Shown in pieces: positions 21,032-29,403 of a stretch of 64,000 nucleotides of DNA; positions within the stretch are counted from its first letter, which is position 1, and the number at the start of each line of letters is the position of its first letter. The notes below the pieces were generated by a model. The model saw only the letters and a list, made by a program, of their open reading frames with translations. It was not told the DNA's origin and searched no databases. The position numbers were made by a program, and so were the translations under genes. The stretch is from Novosphingobium sp. (GTDB lineage Bacteria; Pseudomonadota; Alphaproteobacteria; Sphingomonadales; Sphingomonadaceae): assembly GCF_027489515.1 (NCBI RefSeq), contig NZ_JAIXZS010000101.1:1-64000 (forward strand), read 5' to 3'.

Positions 21032-21045
21032 TTGATCCGCGTCAA
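21032..21045. promoter_or_regulatory. FNR/FixK-like box
   Basis: TTGAT-CCGC-GTCAA differs by one base from the consensus TTGAT-N4-ATCAA and also suits FixK-type sites. It lies 117 bases upstream of the monooxygenase start (20915) and 353 upstream of crtY. Oxygen-linked control of either side is possible; direction cannot be told. Confidence 0.4.
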
Positions 21046-21244
21046 AAGGCAACAGGATTCTTGCAGTGCTTCGCGCCGCGAAATCAAAACATTGCAAAAA
21101 GTTCATGCCTTGGACTGCCGCGCGCCAGACACCGCATGGCATGACTTGTTCGTTGCCACGGCCGTCCCGAACGCAACATGTTCAGACGGGCCGCCGGGAC
21201 AATCCCTGGGAGAAGGGCTTCCCCCCGCAGCCCTTTGCGAAAAC

Positions 21245-21280
21245 CTCCGGGGATGGCATCCTTCACGGCCATCCCCGGAG
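21245..21280. repeat. 13-bp perfect inverted repeat upstream of crtY
   Basis: CTCCGGGGATGGC (21245-21257) and GCCATCCCCGGAG (21268-21280) flank a 10-base loop. It is 117 bases before the crtY start. There is no T-run after it on the plus strand, so it may be an RNA leader hairpin or a protein site rather than a terminator. Confidence 0.5.
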
Positions 21281-21397
21281 CCCCCTCCCCAACTTCCTGC
21301 AATTGCCAGGAGTCGGCGCTGCGGCTTTCCCCCATGTTCACGAACGGGCAGGCCCGGCGTAGGTTGCGCGCACCGGGTCCAACGCCTATCCCCGTGG

Positions 21398-22591
21398 ATG
21401 ATGAATGCACGGCGCTGCGATATCGCGATCCTTGGCGGCGGGCTGGCAGGCGGGCTGATTGCGCTTGCGCTGGCCCGGTACCGCCCCGATCTGTCGCTCC
21501 TCATCGTGGAGCAGGGTGATTGCCTTGGCGGCAATCATGTCTGGTCGTTCTTTGCCACCGACACAGATCACGAGGCCACCGAACTGCTCGCGCCGATGAT
21601 CGAGGCGAGCTGGCCCGACTACAATGTCCATTTCCCGCGCCACAGCCGCCACCTCAAGACGCGCTACAGCGCGATGACCTCCAGCAAGTTCGATGCAGCC
21701 CTGCGCGCTGCGCTGCCTGCGGACGCGATCCTGACGGCGCAGGCGGTCAAGAGCTGCAGCGAAACCGAAGTCATGCTGGGTGACGGGACACTGGTCGAGG
21801 CCGGCGGTGTGATCGACACGCGCGGCCTGCGCGATGCATCGCACTTCACCGGCGGCTGGCAGAAGTTCGTCGGCCGCAAGTTCAGGCTGAAGGCGCCGCA
21901 CGGCCTTGAACGGCCGATCGTGATGGATGCGACGGTCGAACAGATCGACGGCTATCGCTTCATGTACACCCTGCCCTTCGCGCCCGACGTGATCTTCCTC
22001 GAGGACACGTATTATTCCGACAGCAGCGTGCTCGACCGGCCGCTGCTGGAACAGCGGATCGACGCCTATGTCGCCGCGCACGGCTGGGAGGTCGAGGCGC
22101 TGATCAGCGAGGAGCATGGCGTGCTCCCCGTGGTGGCAGGCGGCGATTTTGCGGGATTCTGGCGCGATGGCGGCGAGGATACTGCGCGAGCCGGATCGCG
22201 CGCGGGGCTTTTCCATTCGTTGACCAGCTATTCGGTTCCCGATGCGGTGCGCTTTGCACTCGCGCTAGCGCATCATGATGCGCTCGATGGTGCTGCTCTT
22301 AAGGCGTTCTCCGCCAAGTGGGCTAAAGGGCACTGGGAAAACCAGAGCTATTACCGCATGCTTTCTGCGTTGCTTTTCGGTGGAGCCTATCCGCAGGAAC
22401 GCCTTCGTATTCTGGAGCGTTTCTACACGATGAAGCCTGAGCTCATCGAACGGTTCTACTCGGGGCGATCAACCTCGTACGACAAGTTTCGCATTCTGGC
22501 GGGCATTCCGCCCATTCCGATCCCTCGGGCGCTCGGCACCATCACGGGCCTCGGCAGACAGCCGGCCCCGCTCAAGTTTTCAGGAGTTTAG
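21398..22591 (+). CDS. crtY: Lycopene beta-cyclase
   Basis: Forms beta-ionone rings on lycopene. The protein of about 397 residues begins with the FAD-type motif AILGGGLAGGLIALAL and has GGNHVWSF at about residue 45, a hallmark of the CrtY class. Further cyclase features are the VIDTRGLRD strand and YRFMYTLPFAPDVIFLEDTY. The start is one of two adjacent ATGs (21398 or 21401); no strong ribosome-binding site is seen. crtI begins nine bases after its stop. Confidence 0.93.
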   Translation: MMNARRCDIAILGGGLAGGLIALALARYRPDLSLLIVEQGDCLGGNHVWSFFATDTDHEATELLAPMIEASWPDYNVHFPRHSRHLKTRYSAMTSSKFDAALRAALPADAILTAQAVKSCSETEVMLGDGTLVEAGGVIDTRGLRDASHFTGGWQKFVGRKFRLKAPHGLERPIVMDATVEQIDGYRFMYTLPFAPDVIFLEDTYYSDSSVLDRPLLEQRIDAYVAAHGWEVEALISEEHGVLPVVAGGDFAGFWRDGGEDTARAGSRAGLFHSLTSYSVPDAVRFALALAHHDALDGAALKAFSAKWAKGHWENQSYYRMLSALLFGGAYPQERLRILERFYTMKPELIERFYSGRSTSYDKFRILAGIPPIPIPRALGTITGLGRQPAPLKFSGV

Positions 22592-22600
22592 AGTTTCATC

Positions 22601-24085
22601 ATGAAGAAAGTAGCCGTCATCGGGGCCGGTTTCGGCGGACTGGCGCTGGCAATTCGCCTGCAGTCGGCAGGGATCCAGACTACCGTGATCGAGGCACGCG
22701 ACAAGCCGGGTGGGCGTGCCTACTACTGGGAGCGCGACGGTTTTACCTTTGATGCGGGGCCGACGGTGGTCACCGATCCGCCCTGCCTCAAGGAACTCTG
22801 GGCGCTTTCGGGCCATGACATTGCCGAGGACGTCGAACTCGTGCCGGTCAAGCCGTTCTACCGGCTGAACTGGGCCGACGGGACCAACTTCGACTACACC
22901 AACGACGAGGCGGTGCTGAATGCGGAGATCGCCAAGCTCAATCCGCGCGACGTGGCCGGCTATGCGGACTTCCTGAAGTTCTCGGCCGGTGTGTTCGAGG
23001 AAGGTTACGTCAAGCTCGGCTCGGTGCCGTTCCTCGATTTCGCCTCGATGATCAAGTCGGCGCCGCCGCTGATCCGCTATCAGGCGTGGCGGTCGGTCTA
23101 TTCGATCGTTTCGAGCTATATCGAGAACGAGAAGCTGCGCGAGGCGTTCAGCTTCCACTCGCTGCTGGTGGGCGGCAATCCGATGACGGCGAGCGCGATG
23201 TATGCCCTCATTCACAAGCTGGAGAAGGATGGCGGCGTGTGGTGGGCCAAGGGCGGCACCAACAAGCTGATCGCGGGGATGGTCAAGCACTTCGAACGCC
23301 TCGGCGGCGTAGTGCGGCTGGGCGACCCTGTGGTGCACATCCATTCGCTGGGCGATCGGGTGACAGCGGTCGAGACCAAGAGCGGCTGGCGCGAGAGCGT
23401 GGACGCGGTCGCCTCCAACGGCGATATCGTCCATTCCTACGCAGACCTCATGCCGGACAACGGCCATGCGCAGCGACGGGCAAAGTCGCTGAAGAAGAAG
23501 AAGTTTTCACCCAGCCTCTTCGTCGTCCACTTCGGCGTCGAAGGCACTTGGCCGGGCATCGCGCACCACATGATCCTGTTCGGGCCGCGCTACAAGGGCC
23601 TGCTCGACGACATCTACAAGCACGGTGTGCTGCCCGAAGACTTCTCGATTTATCTGCACCACCCCTCGGTCACCGATCCGAGCATGGCGCCCCCGGGAAT
23701 GAGCACGTTCTATGCGTTGGTGCCGGTGGCCAACATGGGCAAGCTGCCGATCGACTGGGACGAAATCGGGCCACAATTTGAGAAGCGCGTGCTCGACGAG
23801 GTTGGTCGCCGCCTGATTCCGGACATCCACAGCCGGATCGTGACGAAATTCTCCTACACGCCCAAGGACTTCTCGATCGATCTTTCCGCGCACCAGGGCA
23901 GCGCGTTCAGCCTCGAGCCGCTGCTCACGCAATCTGCGTATTTCCGTGCGCACAACCGTGACGACGCGATCAAGAACTTCTATCTGGTTGGTGCTGGCAC
24001 CCATCCGGGCGCGGGCATCCCCGGCGTGGTCGGCAGCGCGAAGGCGACGGCGGGACTGATGATCGAGGATCTGCTGAAAGCGTGA
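22601..24085 (+). CDS. crtI: Phytoene desaturase
   Basis: Converts phytoene to lycopene. The 494-residue protein has the FAD motif VIGAGFGGLALAIRLQSAG at the N terminus, followed by RAYYWERDGFTFDAGPTV. The C terminus has the carotene desaturase signature GAGTHPGAGIPGVVGSAKA. It lies in the crtY-crtI-LOG-crtB series with gaps of less than ten bases. A second related desaturase is encoded on the opposite strand at 25645-27159. Confidence 0.95.
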   Translation: MKKVAVIGAGFGGLALAIRLQSAGIQTTVIEARDKPGGRAYYWERDGFTFDAGPTVVTDPPCLKELWALSGHDIAEDVELVPVKPFYRLNWADGTNFDYTNDEAVLNAEIAKLNPRDVAGYADFLKFSAGVFEEGYVKLGSVPFLDFASMIKSAPPLIRYQAWRSVYSIVSSYIENEKLREAFSFHSLLVGGNPMTASAMYALIHKLEKDGGVWWAKGGTNKLIAGMVKHFERLGGVVRLGDPVVHIHSLGDRVTAVETKSGWRESVDAVASNGDIVHSYADLMPDNGHAQRRAKSLKKKKFSPSLFVVHFGVEGTWPGIAHHMILFGPRYKGLLDDIYKHGVLPEDFSIYLHHPSVTDPSMAPPGMSTFYALVPVANMGKLPIDWDEIGPQFEKRVLDEVGRRLIPDIHSRIVTKFSYTPKDFSIDLSAHQGSAFSLEPLLTQSAYFRAHNRDDAIKNFYLVGAGTHPGAGIPGVVGSAKATAGLMIEDLLKA

Positions 24086-24092
24086 GAGTGCA

Positions 24093-24674
24093 GTGAAACG
24101 TCTGGCAGTCTATTGCGGTTCGGCATCGCCGGCAGACCCGCGCTATGTCGCGCTCGCGCGCGAGGTCGGCGCGGAGCTTGCCAAACGCGGGATCGGTTTG
24201 GTCTATGGCGGCGGGCGGCTGGGCCTCATGGGCGCGGTCGCGGCGGGCGCTCTCGAGGCGGGCGGCGAAGTGATCGGGGTGATTCCGCGCGCGCTGGCCG
24301 AAGCCGAAGTCGCCAATCCCGATTGCACGAGCCTGACGATCGTCGAGACCATGCACGAACGCAAACAGGCCTTCACCGACCTGTCCGACGGTTTCCTAAC
24401 GCTGCCCGGCGGGGTCGGCACGATGGACGAGCTGTGGGAAGCGGTGAGTTGGGCTCAGCTGGGCTATCACAGCAAGCCGGTGGGCCTGCTCAACGCCTTC
24501 GGGTTCTACGACAAGCTGCTCGCTTTCCAGACACACATGATCGAGGTCGGCTTCATCCGGCCAGTGCATGGCGGGATCATTCTGGCCGAACATGCGCTCG
24601 ATGTCCTGTTGGCGCGGATGGCGGCGCATGTGCCGCACAAACCGATCATCCAGATGTCCGCCAAGGATCTGTGA
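24093..24674 (+). CDS. LOG-family (TIGR00730-type) Rossmann protein
   Basis: A GTG start gives 193 residues. The motifs GGGRLGLMG and PGGVGTMDELWE are diagnostic of the LOG family, whose characterised members release cytokinin or adenine bases from nucleotide monophosphates. It sits inside the carotenoid operon, seven bases after crtI and six before crtB, so it is co-transcribed with pigment genes. A direct role in pigment synthesis is not known. Confidence 0.9.
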   Translation: MKRLAVYCGSASPADPRYVALAREVGAELAKRGIGLVYGGGRLGLMGAVAAGALEAGGEVIGVIPRALAEAEVANPDCTSLTIVETMHERKQAFTDLSDGFLTLPGGVGTMDELWEAVSWAQLGYHSKPVGLLNAFGFYDKLLAFQTHMIEVGFIRPVHGGIILAEHALDVLLARMAAHVPHKPIIQMSAKDL

Positions 24675-24680
24675 GGCGGC

Positions 24681-25679
24681 GTGACTGATCCAGACGCAGC
24701 GCCGCCGACACCGGACCGCGCTGCCCTTGTTGCCCATGCCCGCGAAACGATTGCGCGGGGATCGAAGAGCTTTGCGGCAGCCTCGATGCTGTTTGACCGG
24801 ACGACGCGTGAGCGGGTCTGGTTGCTTTATGCCTGGTGCCGCGCCTGCGACGACATTGCCGACGAGCAGGAACTCGGCGGCGAACTTGGCACGACGCCGG
24901 GGGGCAACGCCGCAGAGCGGCTCGCGACGATCCGGCGGCTGACCGACCTTGCGATGGCGGGGCTTCCCACCGCAAACCCCAACTTCGACGCTCTGGGTGT
25001 CGTCGCGCGTGAATGCGGGCTGACGCGGGCAATGGCCGAGGACGTGATCGATGGCTTTGCACTGGATGCGCAGGACTGGACGCCGCGCTGCGAAGCGGAC
25101 CTGCTGCGCTACTGCTTTCATGTCGCCGGTGCGGTGGGCGTGATGATGGCCGTGGTCATGGGCGTGGCGCCCGATGATGACGACACGCTAGACCGCGCCT
25201 GCGATCTAGGCCTTGCCTTCCAACTCGGCAATATTGCGCGCGATGTGGCGGAGGACGACCGCGGCGGGCGCTGCTATCTACCGGCCGAATGGCTTGCGGA
25301 GGCGGACATTCCGCCCGGCGAGCAATTGCGCCCGTGCTACCGCAAGGCGCTGGTCAATGTGGCGCAGCGGTTGGCAACGCTGGCCGCGGATTACGAGGCT
25401 TCGGCCCGGGTGGGCGCAGCAAAGCTCGGCTATCGCCAGCGCTGGGCGATCCTTTCGGCGGCTGGCATCTATGGCGCAATCGCGCGCAAGGTGGCGGCGG
25501 GCGGCCCGCGCGTGTGGGATGCGCGCGTGTTCACCTCGCGCGGGGAAAAGATCGCGCACGTCCTGCGCGCTGGGCTTCAGGCCATTTGGCGGCCCGATAC
25601 TGGACCGCGTCCCGAGTGGTCGCGCACAAGGCTCAAAGCCTTGGTCAACCAAACGGGGGCATGTCAGCAGGAAGCATGA
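24681..25679 (+). CDS. crtB: Phytoene synthase
   Basis: Condenses two geranylgeranyl diphosphates to phytoene. A GTG start gives 332 residues. The two aspartate-rich motifs are RACDDIADEQ at about residue 60 and GNIARDVAEDDRGGRCYLP at about 190. It ends the rightward crt operon. Its last 35 bases overlap the 3' end of the convergent desaturase gene. Confidence 0.95.
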   Translation: MTDPDAAPPTPDRAALVAHARETIARGSKSFAAASMLFDRTTRERVWLLYAWCRACDDIADEQELGGELGTTPGGNAAERLATIRRLTDLAMAGLPTANPNFDALGVVARECGLTRAMAEDVIDGFALDAQDWTPRCEADLLRYCFHVAGAVGVMMAVVMGVAPDDDDTLDRACDLGLAFQLGNIARDVAEDDRGGRCYLPAEWLAEADIPPGEQLRPCYRKALVNVAQRLATLAADYEASARVGAAKLGYRQRWAILSAAGIYGAIARKVAAGGPRVWDARVFTSRGEKIAHVLRAGLQAIWRPDTGPRPEWSRTRLKALVNQTGACQQEA

Positions 25680-27159
25680 CGGTGCGCTTGTCGCCGGCGA
25701 GATCGGCAACAAGGCGCGCGGCCGCGATGCGGCCAGACATCGTGGCCATCGGAATGCCGGGGCCGGGATGGACGCTGCCACCGGCGAGATAGAGCCCCGG
25801 AACTTTCCCGCGCGCACCGGCACGCGCGAAGCTGCCCATCATGCCATGATTGGCGCGCCCATAGAGCGCACCGCCGCTGGCGGGAAATAGCGCGTTGAAG
25901 CCGGAAGGATCGGTTACGACGGGCTCGTCCACCCCCTCGATATCAAGGCCGCAATCGCGCATGAGGCCGACGCTGCGGCGCGCGAGATCGGCAAGCTCGG
26001 CATCGGGGAGCGGCCCCTTGTCGCCGTCAGCCGGCGCGTTGATCAGTGCAAGCAGGCGCTCGGGCGCACCCGCAGGGTGGTCATTCCCCTCCCCCCGATC
26101 CTGCGCGCAGAGATATACGGTTGGCGTCCCCGTGATCCGGCGGTCGCAAAAGATCGCCTCGAACTCACTGGCATAGTCGGGTGCAAAGAACACGTTGTGG
26201 TGCGCAAGAGCGAAGCCCGAGGTGCGCGCGGCGAGGCACCAGGTCACGGCGGAGAGCGAGCGCTTGAGCGGCGCCGTGGCGGGCACCGGGCGGACTTCGT
26301 CGGTGAGCGCAGACACATCGCCGTTGAAAACGACGGCATCGGCAGGCAGCCGTTCGCCACCAGCAAGTTCCACTCCGGCCACGCGGCCCTGCTCGATCAC
26401 GATGCGCTCCATATGGGCGCCAAAGCGGAAAGCGGCGCCGTGGCGCTCGGCAAGGTCGGCGATGGCGCGGGCCACTTCGTGGATGCCGCCACGCACCAGC
26501 CAGACGCCCTGCTGCTCGACATGGGCAATCAGCATCAAGGTGGCGGGCGCGGCCCAGGGCGAGGAGCCGACATAGGTGGAATAGCGCCCGAACAACTGGC
26601 GCAGGCGCGGGTCCTTGAAGTGATCTCCCAGCGCACCCCACAAGGTGCGCATCGGCACCGTGCGCATCAGCGCAGGGATGCCGAAAGGGCCGAGCCGGGC
26701 GACAAGGCCTGTGATAGAGGGGCGCTCGGCGGCGATGAACGAGGCCGCCAGCGTCTTATAGATATCGGCGCTTCGGGCGCAGAAATCGCGGTAGGCCCGG
26801 GCTTCGGCGGCTCCGGCGAAATCGCCGATCGCATCCACCGAACGGTTCACATCGGCGAAGAGGTCGAGATTTCCGCCCTGCTGCCATGCATGCCGCGCAA
26901 GCGTCTCCGCCGTGATCAGGCCGAGGTGATCCTCGAGCCGCTCACCCGCATCGCCGAACAGGCCATCAAAGATCCAGCGCATGGTGAAGACGGTCGGGCC
27001 CGCATCGATGTGGAGGCCGCCGCTCTCGACCCGGCGCATCTTGCCACCGACCCTGCCGGCGCGCTCGACCACAGTGACATCGAGCCCCTGCCGCGCGAGG
27101 TCTGCTGCGGCAGCAAGGCCGCCCATGCCAGCGCCGACAACGACAACCTTGCGCGCCAC
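25645..27159 (-). CDS. crtD: CrtD-like carotenoid desaturase
   Basis: A GTG at 27159 gives 504 residues. The FAD motif VVVGAGMGGLAAAADL opens the protein, followed by GGLHIDAGPTVFTMRWIFDGL. The C terminus has LAGGSVHPGPGIPMATMSGR, as in hydroxyneurosporene or 1-hydroxycarotenoid 3,4-desaturases (CrtD) rather than CrtI. The upstream membrane protein gene stops one base before it, so they form one transcript. A CrtC hydratase, the usual partner of CrtD, is absent from the window, so the exact reaction is uncertain. Confidence 0.8.
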   Translation of the reverse strand: MARKVVVVGAGMGGLAAAADLARQGLDVTVVERAGRVGGKMRRVESGGLHIDAGPTVFTMRWIFDGLFGDAGERLEDHLGLITAETLARHAWQQGGNLDLFADVNRSVDAIGDFAGAAEARAYRDFCARSADIYKTLAASFIAAERPSITGLVARLGPFGIPALMRTVPMRTLWGALGDHFKDPRLRQLFGRYSTYVGSSPWAAPATLMLIAHVEQQGVWLVRGGIHEVARAIADLAERHGAAFRFGAHMERIVIEQGRVAGVELAGGERLPADAVVFNGDVSALTDEVRPVPATAPLKRSLSAVTWCLAARTSGFALAHHNVFFAPDYASEFEAIFCDRRITGTPTVYLCAQDRGEGNDHPAGAPERLLALINAPADGDKGPLPDAELADLARRSVGLMRDCGLDIEGVDEPVVTDPSGFNALFPASGGALYGRANHGMMGSFARAGARGKVPGLYLAGGSVHPGPGIPMATMSGRIAAARLVADLAGDKRTVMLPADMPPFG

Positions 27160-27160
27160 G

Positions 27161-27919
27161 TCAGTCCGCCGCCGCGGCGCGGCGGCGCAGTTGCGGAACG
27201 ATGCTGATCCCCGCCTTCTGATCGATGCGGATACGGTGATAGATGAGGATGATGAGACCGGTGACGAGAGGTACCGACCACATCGCGGGATGCAGCGCGA
27301 GCGCCGGGAACAGCCGCACCGAACCGAATGCAAGGAAGGCGGTGTAAACCGAGATGCCCGCGCCCACGAGCGCCTTCACATGTTCCTTGAGCCACATCAC
27401 CGGCGAAGGATTGCGCGCGTAGAGGAACACGAGATTTGTGATCCCTGTCGCCATGCCAACGACCGAAATGAGCATCATCAGAGGCTGATTGATGCGCGCC
27501 CCGTCCCAAGCGCAGATTACGGCGGCGATCATCACCAGAACCTGCAGTGCCACGTTGAGCGGGGTGCGGTTCGCCGCGACATTGCGGCGGTTCTTGACGC
27601 AGAGCCAGCCATACCACGCGAGGTTGAGCGTGAGGATCGCGTTGTGGAGCATCATCACGCCGAAGATCCCGCGCACGAAATCGGCATCGAACCGGCCGAC
27701 AAGGTGCGGATGGACCGTCATCGGATCGTAGAGCGTCAAGAGGCTCATCGCCAGGGCAAGGCAGCCGGTGATGAGGATCGCCTTGGTGAACACTCGGCCC
27801 CACTTGCGGTGGTTCACATCGCCCTTGCGGCCGACGACCGGAATCCAGAACGCAATGGCGCCGGTCGCCCCGGCGGCGATATGCGCGGCAATCAGGCACC
27901 GGAACAACAGCAGTTCCAT
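27161..27919 (-). CDS. DUF2306-like multi-pass membrane protein
   Basis: The 252-residue protein has about seven hydrophobic segments. The opening HIAAGATGAIAFWIPVVGRK followed by VNHRKWGRVFTKAI resembles DUF2306 proteins, with histidines in the helical part that could bind haem or quinone. It is the first gene of a two-gene transcript with crtD. Its promoter is shared with the P450 gene at 28011. Function is unknown; a link to carotenoid modification or placement is inferred from context. Confidence 0.7.
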   Translation of the reverse strand: MELLLFRCLIAAHIAAGATGAIAFWIPVVGRKGDVNHRKWGRVFTKAILITGCLALAMSLLTLYDPMTVHPHLVGRFDADFVRGIFGVMMLHNAILTLNLAWYGWLCVKNRRNVAANRTPLNVALQVLVMIAAVICAWDGARINQPLMMLISVVGMATGITNLVFLYARNPSPVMWLKEHVKALVGAGISVYTAFLAFGSVRLFPALALHPAMWSVPLVTGLIILIYHRIRIDQKAGISIVPQLRRRAAAAD

Positions 27920-27968
27920 CGCATCCCCCGGCTCTCGTTCCTGCGACTATTCCACTGGACAGGGCCGG

Positions 27969-27986
27969 TGTAAACATAAGATGACA
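27969..27986. promoter_or_regulatory. PpsR/CrtJ-like operator in divergent promoter
   Basis: TGTAAACATAAGATGACA fits TGT-N12-ACA and, more strictly, TGTAA-N8-TGACA, the pattern bound by PpsR/CrtJ repressors of photosynthesis and carotenoid genes. It lies between the leftward DUF2306-crtD pair and the rightward P450-ATP-grasp pair, about 50 bases from the first and 25 from the second. No ppsR gene is visible. Confidence 0.5.
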
Positions 27987-28010
27987 CATGGAGACCATGT
28001 GGGGAGCCTC

Positions 28011-29399
28011 GTGAGCCAGACTGTCAGCCCTGTCCGCTATCGCCCGCCGCGCCCGAGTTCGCTGGGCGCGATTCCCGCGCTGCTGCGCGTGGCGCTGCGG
28101 GGCGACGGCGATCTGCTCAGCCTGCTCCCGGCAAGCGCCTATCGCTGCGATGTTGGGCCGCTCGGCTATTCGCGGCGCTCGATTCTGATCGTCAACCGGC
28201 CTGATGAAGTTCGACGGGTGCTCTCCGATCCCGAGGGCATCTTTCCCAAGAGCGACCTCATGGTCGACGCGCTCGCCCCGCTGATCGGCGATTCGATCTT
28301 CGTCTCCTCGGGCGAGGTCTGGCAGCGCCAGCGCCGGATGATCGATCCCGCCTTCACGATGATGCGCGTGAACCGCGCCTTTCCCGCCATGCAGGAGGGC
28401 GCCGAGGCCTGCGAAGAGTTGCTTGCGGCGCGCGCGGCGGACAGCGCGGCGTTTTCGCTCGACCTGACGATGAGCCACCTGACAGCGGACATCATCTGCC
28501 GAACCGTGTTCAGCACGGGGCTGGAAACCGGAGCGGCGCATGATGTGTTCGATGCCTTTACCGTGTTCGAACACAGCGTGGCGCAAGTCGAAATCCGGCG
28601 CCTGATCATGGACCCGGCGTGGACTGCGGTTCCGCAAAAGGACTTCGTGCTGGAGGCCTGCCAGCGCATCAGGAAGCACCTTGGCGATCTGCTCGATACG
28701 CATCTCGGGCCCAATGGCGAACATTTCGACGACATCGCGGCGGCCGTCATTGCAGCGCGTGACGATTTCACCCGTACGGCTTTCACCCGCGAGGAGTTGA
28801 TCGACCAGCTGGGCGTGCTGTTCCTTGCGGGGCATGAGACGAGCGCAAGCGCGCTGACCTGGGCGTTCTACCTGCTGGCAATGCAGCCGGAGCTTGTCGC
28901 TCGCGTGCGCCAGGAGATTCGCGAGGTGGCGGGTGAGGACGGGCCGATCGGATTCGAGGAGACCAAGCACCTCCCCACCGTCCGCAACGTGTTTCGCGAA
29001 ACGCTGCGGCTCTATCCGCCGATCACCTTCCTGCCGCGCGTGGCGAACGAGGCGACGACGATTGCCGGGCGCCGCGTCAAACGCGGGGCGCTGGTGATGG
29101 TCGCGCCTTGGGTGCTGCATCGGCACAGGCGGTTCTGGAAGGAGCCCGACGTGTTCGATCCCGATCGCTTCTTGCCCGCGCGGGAAGGCGAACTGACGGC
29201 GGGGGCCTATATTCCCTTCGGCCAGGGACCGCGCGTTTGTGCGGGAGCGGCGTTTGCGCTCACCGAAGCGGTGCTGCTGATTGCGCGGCTCTTCCGCCGG
29301 TTCGATTTCCACATCGAACAGGCAGCGGCGGTGCGTCCAGCGGCGCGGCTGACCACACGGCCGGGCAAGCAGATCATGGTGCGGGTAACAAAAGCGTGA
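28011..29399 (+). CDS. Cytochrome P450 in the carotenoid region
   Basis: The GTG at 28011, preceded by GGGGAG, gives 462 residues; an ATG at 27981 is an alternative. The I-helix has FLAGHETSASALTW, the K-helix ETLR, and the haem loop FGQGPRVCAG. The AGHET form and long N terminus resemble P450s such as CYP175/CYP97-related carotenoid hydroxylases, but this is only a resemblance. It is divergent from crtD and four bases before an ATP-grasp gene, with a PpsR-like site in between the promoters. A carotenoid oxidase role is inferred from position. Confidence 0.85.
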   Translation: MSQTVSPVRYRPPRPSSLGAIPALLRVALRGDGDLLSLLPASAYRCDVGPLGYSRRSILIVNRPDEVRRVLSDPEGIFPKSDLMVDALAPLIGDSIFVSSGEVWQRQRRMIDPAFTMMRVNRAFPAMQEGAEACEELLAARAADSAAFSLDLTMSHLTADIICRTVFSTGLETGAAHDVFDAFTVFEHSVAQVEIRRLIMDPAWTAVPQKDFVLEACQRIRKHLGDLLDTHLGPNGEHFDDIAAAVIAARDDFTRTAFTREELIDQLGVLFLAGHETSASALTWAFYLLAMQPELVARVRQEIREVAGEDGPIGFEETKHLPTVRNVFRETLRLYPPITFLPRVANEATTIAGRRVKRGALVMVAPWVLHRHRRFWKEPDVFDPDRFLPAREGELTAGAYIPFGQGPRVCAGAAFALTEAVLLIARLFRRFDFHIEQAAAVRPAARLTTRPGKQIMVRVTKA

Positions 29400-29403
29400 C
29401 GTC

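Larger units (their letters stand above)
20916..21397. other. 482-bp divergent intergenic region before crtY
   Basis: No convincing gene is found. It separates the leftward monooxygenase from rightward crtY. It contains a 14-bp palindrome ACCACCGTGGTGGT (20992-21005), overlapping short repeats CCTTG (21011-21015), CAAGG (21022-21026) and CCTTG (21030-21034), an FNR-like box (21032-21045) and a 13-bp hairpin (21245-21280). A-rich DNA at 21080-21101 may hold a promoter. Confidence 0.6.
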
